Source: DATARH01 sp963705325
Lineage (GTDB): Bacteria; Pseudomonadota; Alphaproteobacteria; ATCC43930; CGMCC-115725
Assembly (NCBI GenBank): GCA_963705325.1
Contig: OY970069.1
Span: forward strand, 186,001-250,000
DNA: 64,000 bases
Direction of reading: 5' to 3'
A program made the translations under genes and the position numbers. A model generated the notes under the pieces. It did not search any database. It was not told where the DNA came from and saw nothing but the letters and a program-made list of their open reading frames with translations. Positions 8,111-17,713 of the stretch are shown here, one piece after another (within the stretch, counting starts at the first letter, position 1; every line of letters starts with the position of its first letter).

Positions 8111-9106
8111 TCAATGCGGCGGCAGGACGCCGCCTGGCTTGAGCAGATCCTTGAGGTCGTCGTAGCTCAGCCGGCAATCGTGCGGGCCGGCGACGTAGGG
8201 CGTCACCGAATACGGATCGAACATGATCGTGACCCCGTCCTTGTCGATGACCCAGTGCTTCGTGTCTTTGACCACCGTGTCGAAATCGGGGTTGTCGAAG
8301 AGGCCCCAATCGTTCTTCTCGGCCTGGGCCTTGCACAACGCCGAGACCGCCGGCACCGCCTTTTCTGGATCGGCGAGAAAATCGCCGAGCGCGACCGCCT
8401 TGTCGGTCGCCGGGTTCCACAGCAGCGCCACCCGCCAGTTGTTGGGATGCGCGCCGCCGGAATACTCGCCGAACTGAAAGGTGACCGAGACCAGCGTCGG
8501 CGTAAGCCACATCGTCTCGTAGGTCGCGTCGTAGGAATTGCTGCTGCCGTTGAACTTGTTCGGTGCGTTCTGCCGGTATTCCGCCAATGTGTTTTTGCCG
8601 TACGCCGCGTCGTGCGCCGCCGCGTTGAATTTTGGCGCGGCGGGTTTGGCGAATTGCGGATAGATAATCATGATGTCGTAGGCGCCCTTCTTCGACTCGG
8701 CAAAAAAGGCGGGCAGCAGCGGCGGCGCGCCCGCCGCGCCGTTATCGCCCTCGCCGACGAGAAACTGCCGCCGCGTCTGCATCGCCGCCAGCAAGCATTG
8801 CGTCAACTCGGCGTCCTTCTTGTCGAAACACCCGCCACTGCGCCCGTTGATCCAATTCTTCTGGTCGGCCTTGAGCGCCGTCTGCTGCGCTGCTGGCAAG
8901 GCCTTCAGCAAATCCGAATAGGCCTTGCTCACCGCCACGTCGGCGGCCGCGAGGTCTGGGCTGGCGCAGATCGCCTTCTCGGCGGCGGTCGTGGCCTTAG
9001 CGCAATCGAAGCTTGGTCCCGCCGGGGCGCTTGCCTGCGCGAACGCGGCACCAGAGCACAGCAACGGCGGCAGCACGGCCCAAAGCGTCCAGCGACGGCC
9101 TATCAT
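8111..9106 (-). CDS. Exported LprI-like protein with C-terminal DUF3298/RsiV-like domain
   Basis: A 331-aa protein with a signal peptide (residues 1-25, ending GAAFAQ). Residues about 33-115 match the LprI/DUF1311 cysteine-rich repeat (SFDCAKATTAAEKAICASP, later CFDKKDAELTQC). The C-terminal half resembles DUF3298/RsiV (YSGGAHPN, IMFDPYSVTPYVAG). LprI domains inhibit host lysozyme, and RsiV binds lysozyme, so a periplasmic envelope or lysozyme-sensing role is plausible but unproven. The start at 9106 is preceded by GGGAGGGG; it is 12 bp upstream of the SDR gene. Confidence 0.75.
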   Translation of the reverse strand: MIGRRWTLWAVLPPLLCSGAAFAQASAPAGPSFDCAKATTAAEKAICASPDLAAADVAVSKAYSDLLKALPAAQQTALKADQKNWINGRSGGCFDKKDAELTQCLLAAMQTRRQFLVGEGDNGAAGAPPLLPAFFAESKKGAYDIMIIYPQFAKPAAPKFNAAAHDAAYGKNTLAEYRQNAPNKFNGSSNSYDATYETMWLTPTLVSVTFQFGEYSGGAHPNNWRVALLWNPATDKAVALGDFLADPEKAVPAVSALCKAQAEKNDWGLFDNPDFDTVVKDTKHWVIDKDGVTIMFDPYSVTPYVAGPHDCRLSYDDLKDLLKPGGVLPPH

Positions 9107-9192
9107 GTCCCCTCCCGATGGCGTGGCGATCATAGCGCGCTGCCGCGCCGCCAGCGATCGGCTATGCTGACCGAGCCTTGAGAGGAACGCCG

Positions 9193-10926
9193 ATGACCTA
9201 CGCCGCGCCGCTCGCCGACATGCGCCTCGCGCTCGACACGCTCGGCAATCTGCCGCCGGACGTGGCCGAGGTGGCGGACGCGGTACTGAGCGAGGCAGCC
9301 CGCTTCGCCGAGAACGATCTGGCGCCGCTGAACCAGACCGCCGACCGCGTCGGTAGCGTGCTCGAAAACGGCGTCGTGCGCACTCCGCCCGGGTTCCGCG
9401 AGGCTTACCGCAAATTCGTCGATGGCGGCTGGAACGGCCTCACCTGCGAGCCCGAGATCGGCGGCCAGGGGCTGCCGCTGGCGCTGGCGGTGCCGCTGAC
9501 GGAGATGTGGAACTCGGCCTGCATGGGCTGGGCGCTGTGCCCGTTGCTCAACAGCGGCGCGGTCGAACTGCTGAAGACCCACGGTTCGCCCGAGCAGAAG
9601 CGGCTCTATCTCGACAAGCTCGTCTCGGGCGAATGGCCGGGCACGATGAACCTGACCGAGCCGCAGGCCGGCTCCGACCTCGGCGCGCTCAAGGCCCGCG
9701 CCGAGCCAGCGAGCGACCCGCGCTGGGGCGAACATTACCGGATCACCGGACAGAAGATCTTCATCACCTACGGCGACCACGACCTCTCGGACAATATCGT
9801 CCATATGGTGCTGGCGCGCCTGCCCGACGCGCCGCCGGGCAGCCGCGGTATCTCGCTGTTTCTGGCGCCGAAATTCCTCCTCGATCACGACGGCAAGCCG
9901 GCCGAGCGCAACGACATCCGCACGTTGCGGCTCGAGGAGAAGCTCGGCATCCACGCCTCACCAACCTGCGTGCTGGCTTATGGCGAGGATGGTGGGGCGA
10001 TCGGCTGGCGCATCGGCGAACCGCATCGCGGCCTCGAAGCAATGTTCACGATGATGAATACCGAGCGGCTGCTGGTCGGGGTACAGGGGGTCGGCATCGC
10101 CGAACGCGCCTATCAGACCGCGCTCGCCTATGCCCGCCAGCGCGTCCAGGGCCAGCCCATCGGCATGCCGCGGCCAAAGGGTACTGACTCCGCGACGCCG
10201 CCGATCGTCCACCACCCCGACGTGCGGCGCATGTTGCTGTCAATGCGTGCCGGGACCGAGGCGGCCCGAGCGCTTGCCTATTACGCCGCCGCGGCGATCG
10301 ACGCCGCCCGACGCGACCCAAAGGCGCAGCGCCGCGCCGAGCTGCTGATTCCGATCGTCAAATCCTGGTGCAGCGACAAGGGCATCGAGATCGCCTCGAC
10401 CGGCGTCCAGGTACATGGTGGCATGGGGTACATCGAGGAGACGGGCGCCGCGCAGCATTACCGCGACGCGCGCATCGCCGCGATCTACGAAGGCACCAAC
10501 GGCATCCAGGCCGGCGATCTCGTCGGCCGCAAGGTTGCGCGTGATGGGGGCGAGGCCGCGCGCGCGCTGTCCGCGGAGCTCAGGGCCGATCTGACCGCCC
10601 TGTCCGGCAAATTCGCGCCGCTGAAACAGCCTCTCGCCGACGGGCTTGCGGCGCTCGATGACGCAACGGCCTATCTGGTCGAAACCGACCCGGCGCTGGC
10701 CGCCGCCGGGGCGGCACCCTATCTCAATCTCTTCGGCACGGTTTTGGGGGGCGCATTGCTGACGCGGCTTGCGGTGGAAGCCGAGCGCCGCGACCACCCG
10801 CTCGCCGACGCCAAGCTCGCTACCGCGCGGTTCTTTGCCGAGCATGAACTCGCCCGCGCACCCGGATTTCTCGCCGCGATCAAAGGCGGTGCTACCGTCG
10901 TGGAGTTCGATCCGGATCAATTGTAA
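9193..10926 (+). CDS. Acyl-CoA dehydrogenase, DmdC-like
   Basis: A 577-aa flavoprotein with N-terminal, middle and C-terminal acyl-CoA dehydrogenase domains plus the extra C-terminal extension typical of the DmdC (3-methylmercaptopropionyl-CoA dehydrogenase) group. Markers are LTEPQAGSDLGALKARA (FAD/substrate loop near residue 152), GVQVHGGMGYIEETG near 405 and IAAIYEGTNGIQ near 430. It introduces a C2-C3 double bond into an acyl-CoA; the true substrate could be another branched or short acyl-CoA. ATG 9193 follows GAGGAACG; a GTG-like extension upstream is unlikely. The transporter gene follows after 12 bp. Confidence 0.88.
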   Translation: MTYAAPLADMRLALDTLGNLPPDVAEVADAVLSEAARFAENDLAPLNQTADRVGSVLENGVVRTPPGFREAYRKFVDGGWNGLTCEPEIGGQGLPLALAVPLTEMWNSACMGWALCPLLNSGAVELLKTHGSPEQKRLYLDKLVSGEWPGTMNLTEPQAGSDLGALKARAEPASDPRWGEHYRITGQKIFITYGDHDLSDNIVHMVLARLPDAPPGSRGISLFLAPKFLLDHDGKPAERNDIRTLRLEEKLGIHASPTCVLAYGEDGGAIGWRIGEPHRGLEAMFTMMNTERLLVGVQGVGIAERAYQTALAYARQRVQGQPIGMPRPKGTDSATPPIVHHPDVRRMLLSMRAGTEAARALAYYAAAAIDAARRDPKAQRRAELLIPIVKSWCSDKGIEIASTGVQVHGGMGYIEETGAAQHYRDARIAAIYEGTNGIQAGDLVGRKVARDGGEAARALSAELRADLTALSGKFAPLKQPLADGLAALDDATAYLVETDPALAAAGAAPYLNLFGTVLGGALLTRLAVEAERRDHPLADAKLATARFFAEHELARAPGFLAAIKGGATVVEFDPDQL

Positions 10927-10938
10927 ATCGCGCCGCGC

Positions 10939-11859
10939 ATGCCGGTGACAGCCGCCTCGGCCAACCGCGCCGACAACATCCGGCTCGGCATCCTTTACAT
11001 GCTGGCGTCGGTGTTCCTCTTCTCGATCCAAAACGCGATCGGCAAGTGGCTGGCGCAGAGCTACCCGATCCCGATGTTGGTATTCTTCCGCAGCTTTGTC
11101 GCGCTGCTGCCGTCGTTCCTCTTGGTCATGCACGCCGGCGGACCGAAGGTCATGCGTACCAACCGTCTCGGGGCGCAGTTCGGCCGCGCCGTGATCTGGG
11201 GCGGCTCGAACGTCGCCTCGTTCTTCGCCTATCACCTGCTACCGCTCGCCGACGCGGTGGCGCTGACCTTCGCCGCGCCGCTGTTCCTGACCGCGCTGTC
11301 CTATCCGATCATCAAGGAGCGGGTCAGCCGCGAGCGCTGGATCGCGGTTAGCGTGGGCTTCGTCGGCGTGATTGTCATGGCACATCCCAGCGGCGCCGGC
11401 AGCGCGCTCGGCGCCGGTGGCGCGATCACCTGCGCGGTGTGTAACGCGGTCGGCACGCTAACCGTTCGCGACTTGTGCCGCACCGAGCATTCGGCCTCGA
11501 TCGTCACCTGGACGGCGGTGTTCATGACGCTGATGGCCTTGCCGGCGCTGCCGTTTTTCTGGAAGACACCCACGCTATTGGATTTGGCGCTGTTCTGCTC
11601 GATTGGCCTGATCGGCGGGGTGTCGCAATATTGGACGACCCTGGCGCTGTCGCTCGCGCCGGCGGCGGCGGTGTCGCCGTTCAACTACACCGCGCTGATC
11701 TGGGGCTCGATCATCGGCTTCGTCATGTGGGGCGACCTGCCGACGACACCGATTATCGTCGGCTCAGCGATCGTGACCTTGACCGGCCTCTATCTGCTGC
11801 GCGCCGAAGCCCGCCGCCGGCCGAGGCCGGCGGCGGCGGCGAAGCGGGCGGCTGAGTAG
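10939..11859 (+). CDS. EamA/DMT-superfamily transporter
   Basis: A 306-aa inner-membrane protein with about ten hydrophobic segments and two EamA repeats (first from residue 15, second from about 150). It belongs to the drug/metabolite transporter superfamily, which exports amino acids, nucleosides or other small metabolites; substrate unknown. It starts 12 bp after the acyl-CoA dehydrogenase and likely shares its transcript. Its stop directly abuts the stop of the convergent luciferase-like gene, leaving no intergenic bases. Confidence 0.88.
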   Translation: MPVTAASANRADNIRLGILYMLASVFLFSIQNAIGKWLAQSYPIPMLVFFRSFVALLPSFLLVMHAGGPKVMRTNRLGAQFGRAVIWGGSNVASFFAYHLLPLADAVALTFAAPLFLTALSYPIIKERVSRERWIAVSVGFVGVIVMAHPSGAGSALGAGGAITCAVCNAVGTLTVRDLCRTEHSASIVTWTAVFMTLMALPALPFFWKTPTLLDLALFCSIGLIGGVSQYWTTLALSLAPAAAVSPFNYTALIWGSIIGFVMWGDLPTTPIIVGSAIVTLTGLYLLRAEARRRPRPAAAAKRAAE

Positions 11860-13101
11860 CTACTCCGCCGCTTGCGGCACCGGCTTGACGTCGGTCGAGT
11901 ATTTGAGGTGGACCGGCGCGTTAAGCTCGAACGGGTCCTTGAGCCCCAGCTCCTTGCCGATTTCGCGCATCGCCGGCATCACCTCCTGCCCCAGGAGCCG
12001 GATACAGGTGCGTGCGTCAGCGTCGCTGACCGTGCCGTCATTGCCCCAGATGCCGTAGATCGACGGGCGCGTCTCTTCGAGGACGCGGCGCAGCTTCGGA
12101 ATGACCGTCTTCGGTGTGCCGAAGAACACGCGGCCGTCGGCGACCTGCTGCTCGAAGGTCGGGCGGCCGCGCGGGTTCTCCGCCCGCCCGACCGCGAACT
12201 CGACAAAGTTGCGGCGCAGCGTCGGCGAGAAATAGCCCGACGGGTTCGCCCAGACGGGGTGCGCGAGGCCGGTGAACTCGCCCTGCATCCACAGGAACTG
12301 GCGGGCGTTGCGCTCGGCCTTTTCCTCGCTGTCGGAGACATGCACCTGCTGCAGGTAGCCGCGGTTTTCCGGACCGGACTCGTAGCCGACTTCGCGGGCG
12401 GTCTCGTCGTAGAGCTTCCAGATGTTCTTGGTCGCCTCGATCGAGGTATTGAGTGCGATGTAGGGGTAGCGCTGCTTCGCCGCCCAGATGATCGTCTCCT
12501 TCGACAGCACGCCCGGGATCCAGACACGCGGATAAGGCTTCTGCAACGGCACCGCCCACGGGTTGACGACGCGATGCTGGTAATGCTTACCCTCCCAGCG
12601 GAACGGGCCGGTGCGCGACCAGGCAGCAACCACGAGGTCATGCGCCTCCTCGAAGCGCTCGCGGTTGAAGGCGGGGTTGACCCCGGTGGCGAGCTGCTCC
12701 TGGCCGCCGCCGCGGACAAAGCCGGAGACGAGGCGGCCCTTCGAGATCATGTCGATCATCGCCAGCTCTTCGGCGAGGCGAACCGGGTTCTCGGCGAGCG
12801 GCAGCGGGTTGCCGAGGAGCACGATCTTAGCCTTCTTGGTCACTGCGGCGAGGATCGAGGCAAACACGTTGCACTTCGCCTGCATGCAGAACGGAGCGTT
12901 GTGGTGCTCGTTGAGCATGAAGCCTTCGACGCCCTGCTCCTCGGCGTAAATGTAATGCTCGAGGTACTGGTTATAGAGCCGGCTGCCGGCGACAGGATCG
13001 AAGTGCTTGTTCGAAAACAAAAGCGCGGTATGGCCGGTTTCCAGCCCGATATCGGCGGGATAGGCGGACATCGGCTGCTCGGTGAAGTACATCACATGCA
13101 T
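11860..13101 (-). CDS. Luciferase-like flavin monooxygenase
   Basis: A 413-aa bacterial-luciferase-family TIM barrel. It opens MHVMYFTEQPMSAYP and includes GFMLNEHHNAPF, VLLGNPLPLAENPVRLAEELAMID and SGRFVRGGGQE-type segments (here LVSGFVRGGGQ) that bind reduced flavin. Such enzymes use FMNH2 or F420; which one cannot be told. ATG 13101 follows AAGGAGA. A hydrolase gene with an unusual active site lies 41 bp upstream in the same direction, and the pair may process one substrate. Confidence 0.88.
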   Translation of the reverse strand: MHVMYFTEQPMSAYPADIGLETGHTALLFSNKHFDPVAGSRLYNQYLEHYIYAEEQGVEGFMLNEHHNAPFCMQAKCNVFASILAAVTKKAKIVLLGNPLPLAENPVRLAEELAMIDMISKGRLVSGFVRGGGQEQLATGVNPAFNRERFEEAHDLVVAAWSRTGPFRWEGKHYQHRVVNPWAVPLQKPYPRVWIPGVLSKETIIWAAKQRYPYIALNTSIEATKNIWKLYDETAREVGYESGPENRGYLQQVHVSDSEEKAERNARQFLWMQGEFTGLAHPVWANPSGYFSPTLRRNFVEFAVGRAENPRGRPTFEQQVADGRVFFGTPKTVIPKLRRVLEETRPSIYGIWGNDGTVSDADARTCIRLLGQEVMPAMREIGKELGLKDPFELNAPVHLKYSTDVKPVPQAAE

Positions 13102-13142
13102 GGCTGTCTCCTTTCGCCCTCGAAGGCGACTGATCTCGCGGG

Positions 13143-13922
13143 TTAGTTTACGTCGACGAAGCCAGTGACAAGGCGGGCGAGCGCGTCCGGTTGTTCCATG
13201 TCGACGCAATGGCCCGATTGGGCGACGATTTCAAGCCGCGCCTTCGGCAGCGATTTCGCGTAAAGCTCGCCGGCGCTTTTCGGGACGATCTTGTCGTCGT
13301 CGCCCCAGACCACCAGCGCCGGCGCCTTCACCCCGCCCAAGAGGTGCGGCAGGCTGGGGTTGTACATGTAGGGCTTCCAGGCGACGCGGAAGCTCATCTC
13401 GCGGCACAAGTCCCAATTGACCAGCTGGTCGGTCGAAACGTCGCCATAGACCCGCTCGAACGCCTTCGGGTCGTGGAACCCGGCCTTGGCGTAATCGATG
13501 TAGCTGACGATCGCTTGATCGGCGATGTCGCCTTCCGGCGGCTTTATCCCCATGGCGCCGACCAGCACCAGCCGGTGAAAATCACGCGGCGCCAACGCCG
13601 CCATCTCGGCGGCGATCCAGCCGCCAAAACCGAGACCAACAAGGCTGGCGCGCTCGACTCCAAGATCGGCGAGCAGCCATTGATACAACGCGGCGATGTC
13701 GCGCGGGTGCCGCAACCACTCCGCCCGTTCGGAACCCTCGCTGAAGCCGGGGTGAACTGGCACGATGACGTCAAACCTGGCGGACAGCGCCTCGTAGAAC
13801 GGCAGCTTGTCGAGCGTGCCGATATCGTGGTGCAGCACCAGGACCGGGCGGCCGCTGCCGCCGCGTCCAATTCTCAGCTTGAGCCCACCTAGATCGATGT
13901 TCTGCTCGGTCCACCCGGCCAT
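13143..13922 (-). CDS. Alpha/beta hydrolase with glycine at the nucleophile position
   Basis: A 259-aa alpha/beta-hydrolase-fold protein with an HHDIG oxyanion segment near residue 31, acid segment GDDDKIVP and catalytic-type His in QSGHCVD near the C-terminus. The nucleophile elbow reads VGLGFGGW: residue 98, normally Ser in GxSxG, is Gly. This is unexpected for an esterase or C-C hydrolase and suggests either a non-hydrolytic role or loss of activity. The rest of the fold looks intact. ATG 13922 has GAGGGAAG upstream; a longer frame exists but without a ribosome site. Confidence 0.8.
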   Translation of the reverse strand: MAGWTEQNIDLGGLKLRIGRGGSGRPVLVLHHDIGTLDKLPFYEALSARFDVIVPVHPGFSEGSERAEWLRHPRDIAALYQWLLADLGVERASLVGLGFGGWIAAEMAALAPRDFHRLVLVGAMGIKPPEGDIADQAIVSYIDYAKAGFHDPKAFERVYGDVSTDQLVNWDLCREMSFRVAWKPYMYNPSLPHLLGGVKAPALVVWGDDDKIVPKSAGELYAKSLPKARLEIVAQSGHCVDMEQPDALARLVTGFVDVN

Positions 13923-13984
13923 CGCCACTTCCCTCGCTGACTGATGATAAGGGTAGCCATGCTTTTCGCCTGGCCGCAACCGCC

Positions 13985-14012
13985 GCCTCGCGCAAAGCCC
14001 CTTGCGCGAGGC
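13985..14012. terminator. Terminator downstream of the sarcosine oxidase operon
   Basis: A perfect 11-bp inverted repeat (13985-13995 and 14002-14012, 6-nt loop) begins directly after the soxG stop codon in the direction of transcription. No long T-tract follows, but placement at the operon end and between two leftward transcription units supports termination. Confidence 0.65.
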
Positions 14013-14534
14013 TCAACGCTCCAGACCCTGTGCCGCATCGACCAGCCAATCCGCCAGCCAGCGCGCATGCGACCGGCGAACCAGCAGCCGAAAACGCGGC
14101 GTCTCATCGAGCTGGTCGAGGATCACCGGTACCCGGGCGAGCAAAGTCTGCCCACAGTGGTTCGGCGCGAACGCGCGCGGGTGCAGGTCGAGGCTGCAGC
14201 CCGCCGCGATGAGCGCCCGCGCGCCGCTGCCCGAGATGTCCAGAGCGACCCGGCTCGCCGAGAGATCGGTCACTGCGGCACGGCGGCCGGCGACGGCGCG
14301 CTCCAGCCGCGGCAACAGGTCGAGCGCTTCGCCCTCGGCCGTCACCAGCCATTCATCGGGGCCGAGCCACAACACGCGTACCGCCCCCATCGCCGCCACG
14401 CGGTTGGGCACCAGCGGTATCGGAAGACCGGCGAGATAGGCTGGGAAGTGCGGATGGAGCCTCAGCCCGATTTGGCTCAGCGGCCCCAGGTAGCCGATCG
14501 AAACGAGCGGCGATGCGCACAGCAATTCAGCCAT
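14013..14534 (-). CDS. soxG: Sarcosine oxidase gamma subunit
   Basis: A 173-aa GcvT-fold-related small subunit. It carries the typical late segment ALDISGSGARALIAAGCSLDLHP and GQTLLARVPVILDQ, and WLGPDEWLV, seen in SoxG proteins. It is part of the heterotetrameric sarcosine oxidase that converts sarcosine to glycine, with formaldehyde (as methylene-tetrahydrofolate when folate is present) and hydrogen peroxide. The start at 14534 overlaps the soxA stop by 8 bases. It is last in the soxB-D-A-G order and intact, unlike soxB and soxA. Confidence 0.85.
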   Translation of the reverse strand: MAELLCASPLVSIGYLGPLSQIGLRLHPHFPAYLAGLPIPLVPNRVAAMGAVRVLWLGPDEWLVTAEGEALDLLPRLERAVAGRRAAVTDLSASRVALDISGSGARALIAAGCSLDLHPRAFAPNHCGQTLLARVPVILDQLDETPRFRLLVRRSHARWLADWLVDAAQGLER

Positions 14535-17410
14535 CGCGGCGTGAGCCTTCCGGATCGTAGAACATCGGCGCGCAGATGCGCGCTGGGGATGCGCGGCCAA
14601 GATGCCAGGCCCACACCGGTTCGCCATGCCGGGCGCGTCCGCCCTCCACCAGCGCGAGTGCGAAACCGCGGCCGATGCGGGCGCCGAAATAGCTCGACGT
14701 TACATGGCCGAGCATCGCCGTCGAATTGGGCGCGGCGATCAGCTGCGCGCCCTCGGGCAGGATTACCGCCGGATCGTCAGGCAGCAATCCGACCAACTGC
14801 TTGCGATCGAGGCGCGCGGCATCACTGCGATTGAGCGAACGACGGCCGAGGAAATCCTTGTCGGGCGCGACGACGAGGCCGAGATCGATAGGCGTCACCG
14901 ACCCGTCGGTCTCCTGGCCAACCATGAAGTAACCCTTCTCGGCACGAAGCACATGCATTGCCTCGGTACCGTAGGGTACGGCGCCGACTTCGATCAGCCG
15001 TTGCCACAGCGCCAGCCCAGCGGATGAAGGCACGTTGATTTCGTAGCTGAGCTCACCAGAAAAGCTGACGCGGAAAACGCGGGCCGGGATACCGGCGACA
15101 TCCGCCTCGCACATCGTCATGTGACGAAAGCCGGCGAGGTCGAGTCCGGGCGTCAGCGCCGCCAGCACCTCGCGCGAACGCGGCCCGGCCAGAGTCGCGA
15201 TTGGCAAATTGTTCGGTCAGCGAAGTGCAGAAGACGTCGAGCTCGGGCCATTCGGTCTGCAACCACTCCTCGAACCAGTCGAGTACGGCGCCGGCATTGC
15301 CGGTAGTCGTGGTGACGAAGAACCGGTCCTCCGCCAGCCGCGCGCCGACCCCGTCGTCGAACACCATGCCGTCGTCACGGCACATGACGCCGTAGCGGCA
15401 GCGGCCCACCCCAAGGCTCTGCCAATGGTTGATGTAGATGCGGTCGAGAAACCGCGCCGCGTCCGGCCCCGACACCTCGATCTTGCCGAGGGTCGAGCCA
15501 TCGAGCAGGGCGACCCCGTCTCGCACCGCGAGGCACTCTCGCCGCACCGCCTGATCCATGCTTTCACCCGGACGCGGGTAATAGCGCGCCCGCTTCCATT
15601 GCCCGACATCCTCGAACACCGCGCCGGCGGCGACGTGCCAATCGTGCATCGGGGTGACACGGACGGGATCGTAGAAGCGTCCCCGCTCGCGCCCGGCGAG
15701 CAGGCCAAATGCAACCGGGACATAAGGCGGACGGAAGGTCGTGGTGCCCGTTTCGGCGATTGCGCGGCCGAGCTCCTCCGACAGCAGCGCGAGGCCGGGG
15801 ATGTTGCCGGTCTTGCCCTGGTCGGTGCCCATGCCAAGCGTGGTCCAGCGCTTGACGTGCTCGATCGCGGTAAAGCCCTCGCGCGCGGCAAGCTTGATAT
15901 CCGCGGCGGTGACGTCGTTGTGCAGATCGACGAAGCTCTTGCGGCCGTTGTCTCCTGTGGGGTTCAGCCACATTACCTGAGCCGGCGCTTCAGATGCCGG
16001 CGCGACCTCGGGGAAGGGAAGATCGGCGCCGGCAAATCCGCAGGCCGACGCCGCGCGCTGCCCGGCATCGGCGCCCTCGGTCAGGCAGGCGGCGAGGCCA
16101 AAGCTGCCCCGCGCCGCGCCGGCCGGCTCGATGTTCCCGTCCGCCAACCCAGGAACAAAGGCGGAGAGGGCTTCGTCATAGCGCAAGCTCCCCGCCGCCT
16201 GCGCGAACAAGTGCACCGCGGGGTTCCAGCCGCCGGACACGGCGAGCAGATCGCAGTCGACTTTCGTTGCGCGTCCTCCAGCAAGCGAGCTTGTCGTCAC
16301 ACTCCGAAGTCGCCGGCGCCCAATCGTGCCGACCACCGCATGCTGGGAGTGGAGGGGAATGTCGCCGATCGACAGCTTCGCCGCCGATCCCGGCTCGGCG
16401 CGGACATCGACGATAGCCGCGACCTCGACCCCGGCCCTCTTGAGAGCCACGGCGGCGTGATACGCGTTATCGTTGTTGGTGAAGAGAACCGCACGATGCC
16501 CCGGCGCGACGGCGAAGCGGTTCACGTAGCTCTCCACCGCGCTCGCCAGCATAACCCCGGGCCGGTCGTTGCCGGGAAACACCAGCGGGCGCTCCAGCGC
16601 CCCTGCCGCCAGCACCAGGCGCCGCGCGCGGATATGCCACAGCCGCGGTCGCGCGCCGCGCTCTGCCGCCAGCAGATAGTTGCCGTCGTAGCGGCCGAAC
16701 ACCGTGGTGCCGGTCAGCACAAGCGTTTCCGGCAGGGCCGCTAGTTCTGTCGCGGCTGCCTCGATCCAGCCCGGCTCGATCTGCCCCGGGCGCCGCAACA
16801 AGCTGCCGCCAAGCTCGCGGTCGGCTTCGGCGAGAATGACCCGCGCGCCGCCGCGGCTAGCCGTCAGCGCCGCCGCCAGACCCGCCGGTCCACCGCCGAC
16901 GACCAGAACGTCACAATGCGCGTGGGTCTTGTCATCGCGTGTGGAATCCGGCTCGCGCGAGGGGCGGCCCAGACCCGCCATGCGGCGCAACAGCGGTTCC
17001 CAGAGATGCCGCCAGAGCAGCGGCGAGCGGAAGAACATCTTGTAGTAGAAACCGGCCGGGAACAGTGGGGCGAACCAGCCGAGCGGCGCGGCAAGGTCGA
17101 AACGGAGGCTCGGCCAAGCATGCTGGCTCTCGGCGACGAGGCCCTCGAAAAGTGCGATGTCGGTCGCCCGCTGGTTCGGCTCGTCGCCGAGCCGCACGAG
17201 GGCCGAGGGCTCCTCCATCCCGGCGGTGAAGATCCCGCGCGGCCGGTGAAACTTGAAACTGCGCGCGACGAGCCGCACGCCATTCGCCAGCAGCGCCGAG
17301 GCCAGCGTGTCACCCGGATGCCCCTCGTACTCACGCCCAGCGAAGCGGAAGCGGAGCGTCCGGCTCCGGTCGATGCGCCCGCCCTCCGGCAGACGATACG
17401 GTTGAGTCAC
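14527..17410 (-). pseudogene. soxA: Sarcosine oxidase alpha subunit, one-base frameshift
   Basis: About 960 codons in two frames. The first part (17410 to about 15205) holds the N-terminal 2Fe-2S-like segment (GDTLASALLANGV, KFHRPRG), an FAD/NAD-binding domain (VLVVGGGPAGLAAALTASRG near residue 180) and the start of the GcvT-like domain. At about 15199-15205 one extra base shifts the frame; removing it turns EQFANRDSG into EQFAIATLAGPRSREVL, the family's normal sequence, and the second frame (to 14527) completes the folate domain (LRAEKGYFMVGQETDG). GTG 17410 overlaps the soxD stop (GTGA). Either a genuine null allele or an assembly error. Confidence 0.88.
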
Positions 17411-17712
17411 GGATCGCCGCCGTGCGAGCCCGGCGGTAAGCTCCCAGGGGGCGGCTTCTCGCCGATCTTGTAGACCGCGACGATGCGATGCGAGACGGTA
17501 TCGCGCAGCAGGTTGAACCAACGCCGGCAGCCGGCCTGGTGAACCCAGCGCTCAGCGAAGAGCGCCTTTGGGTTGTTGCGCATGTAGAGATAGTCGGCCC
17601 ACGCGACATCATCGACATTATCCGGGTCGGCGCGCGAGATGTGCGCCTCGCCGCCATAGCGGAACTCGATTTCGTCGCGCTCGCCGCACCACGGGCAGGG
17701 GATCAGCAGCAT
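17407..17712 (-). CDS. soxD: Sarcosine oxidase delta subunit
   Basis: A 101-aa zinc-binding subunit opening MLLIPCPWCGERDEIEF. The CPWCG pair plus a later His and Cys (VHQAGCRRWFN) match the zinc site of SoxD. It stabilises the SoxABDG complex. ATG 17712 starts one base after the soxB stop, and its stop overlaps the soxA GTG start, so translation is tightly coupled across the operon. The length is normal and no lesion is seen. Confidence 0.9.
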   Translation of the reverse strand: MLLIPCPWCGERDEIEFRYGGEAHISRADPDNVDDVAWADYLYMRNNPKALFAERWVHQAGCRRWFNLLRDTVSHRIVAVYKIGEKPPPGSLPPGSHGGDP

Positions 17713-17713
17713 G

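Noticed and set aside
7067..9181. 704-aa plus-strand frame from the orphan promoter
   Set aside because: It is antisense to the SDR and LprI-like genes and reads through the repeats; composition is that of a shadow frame.
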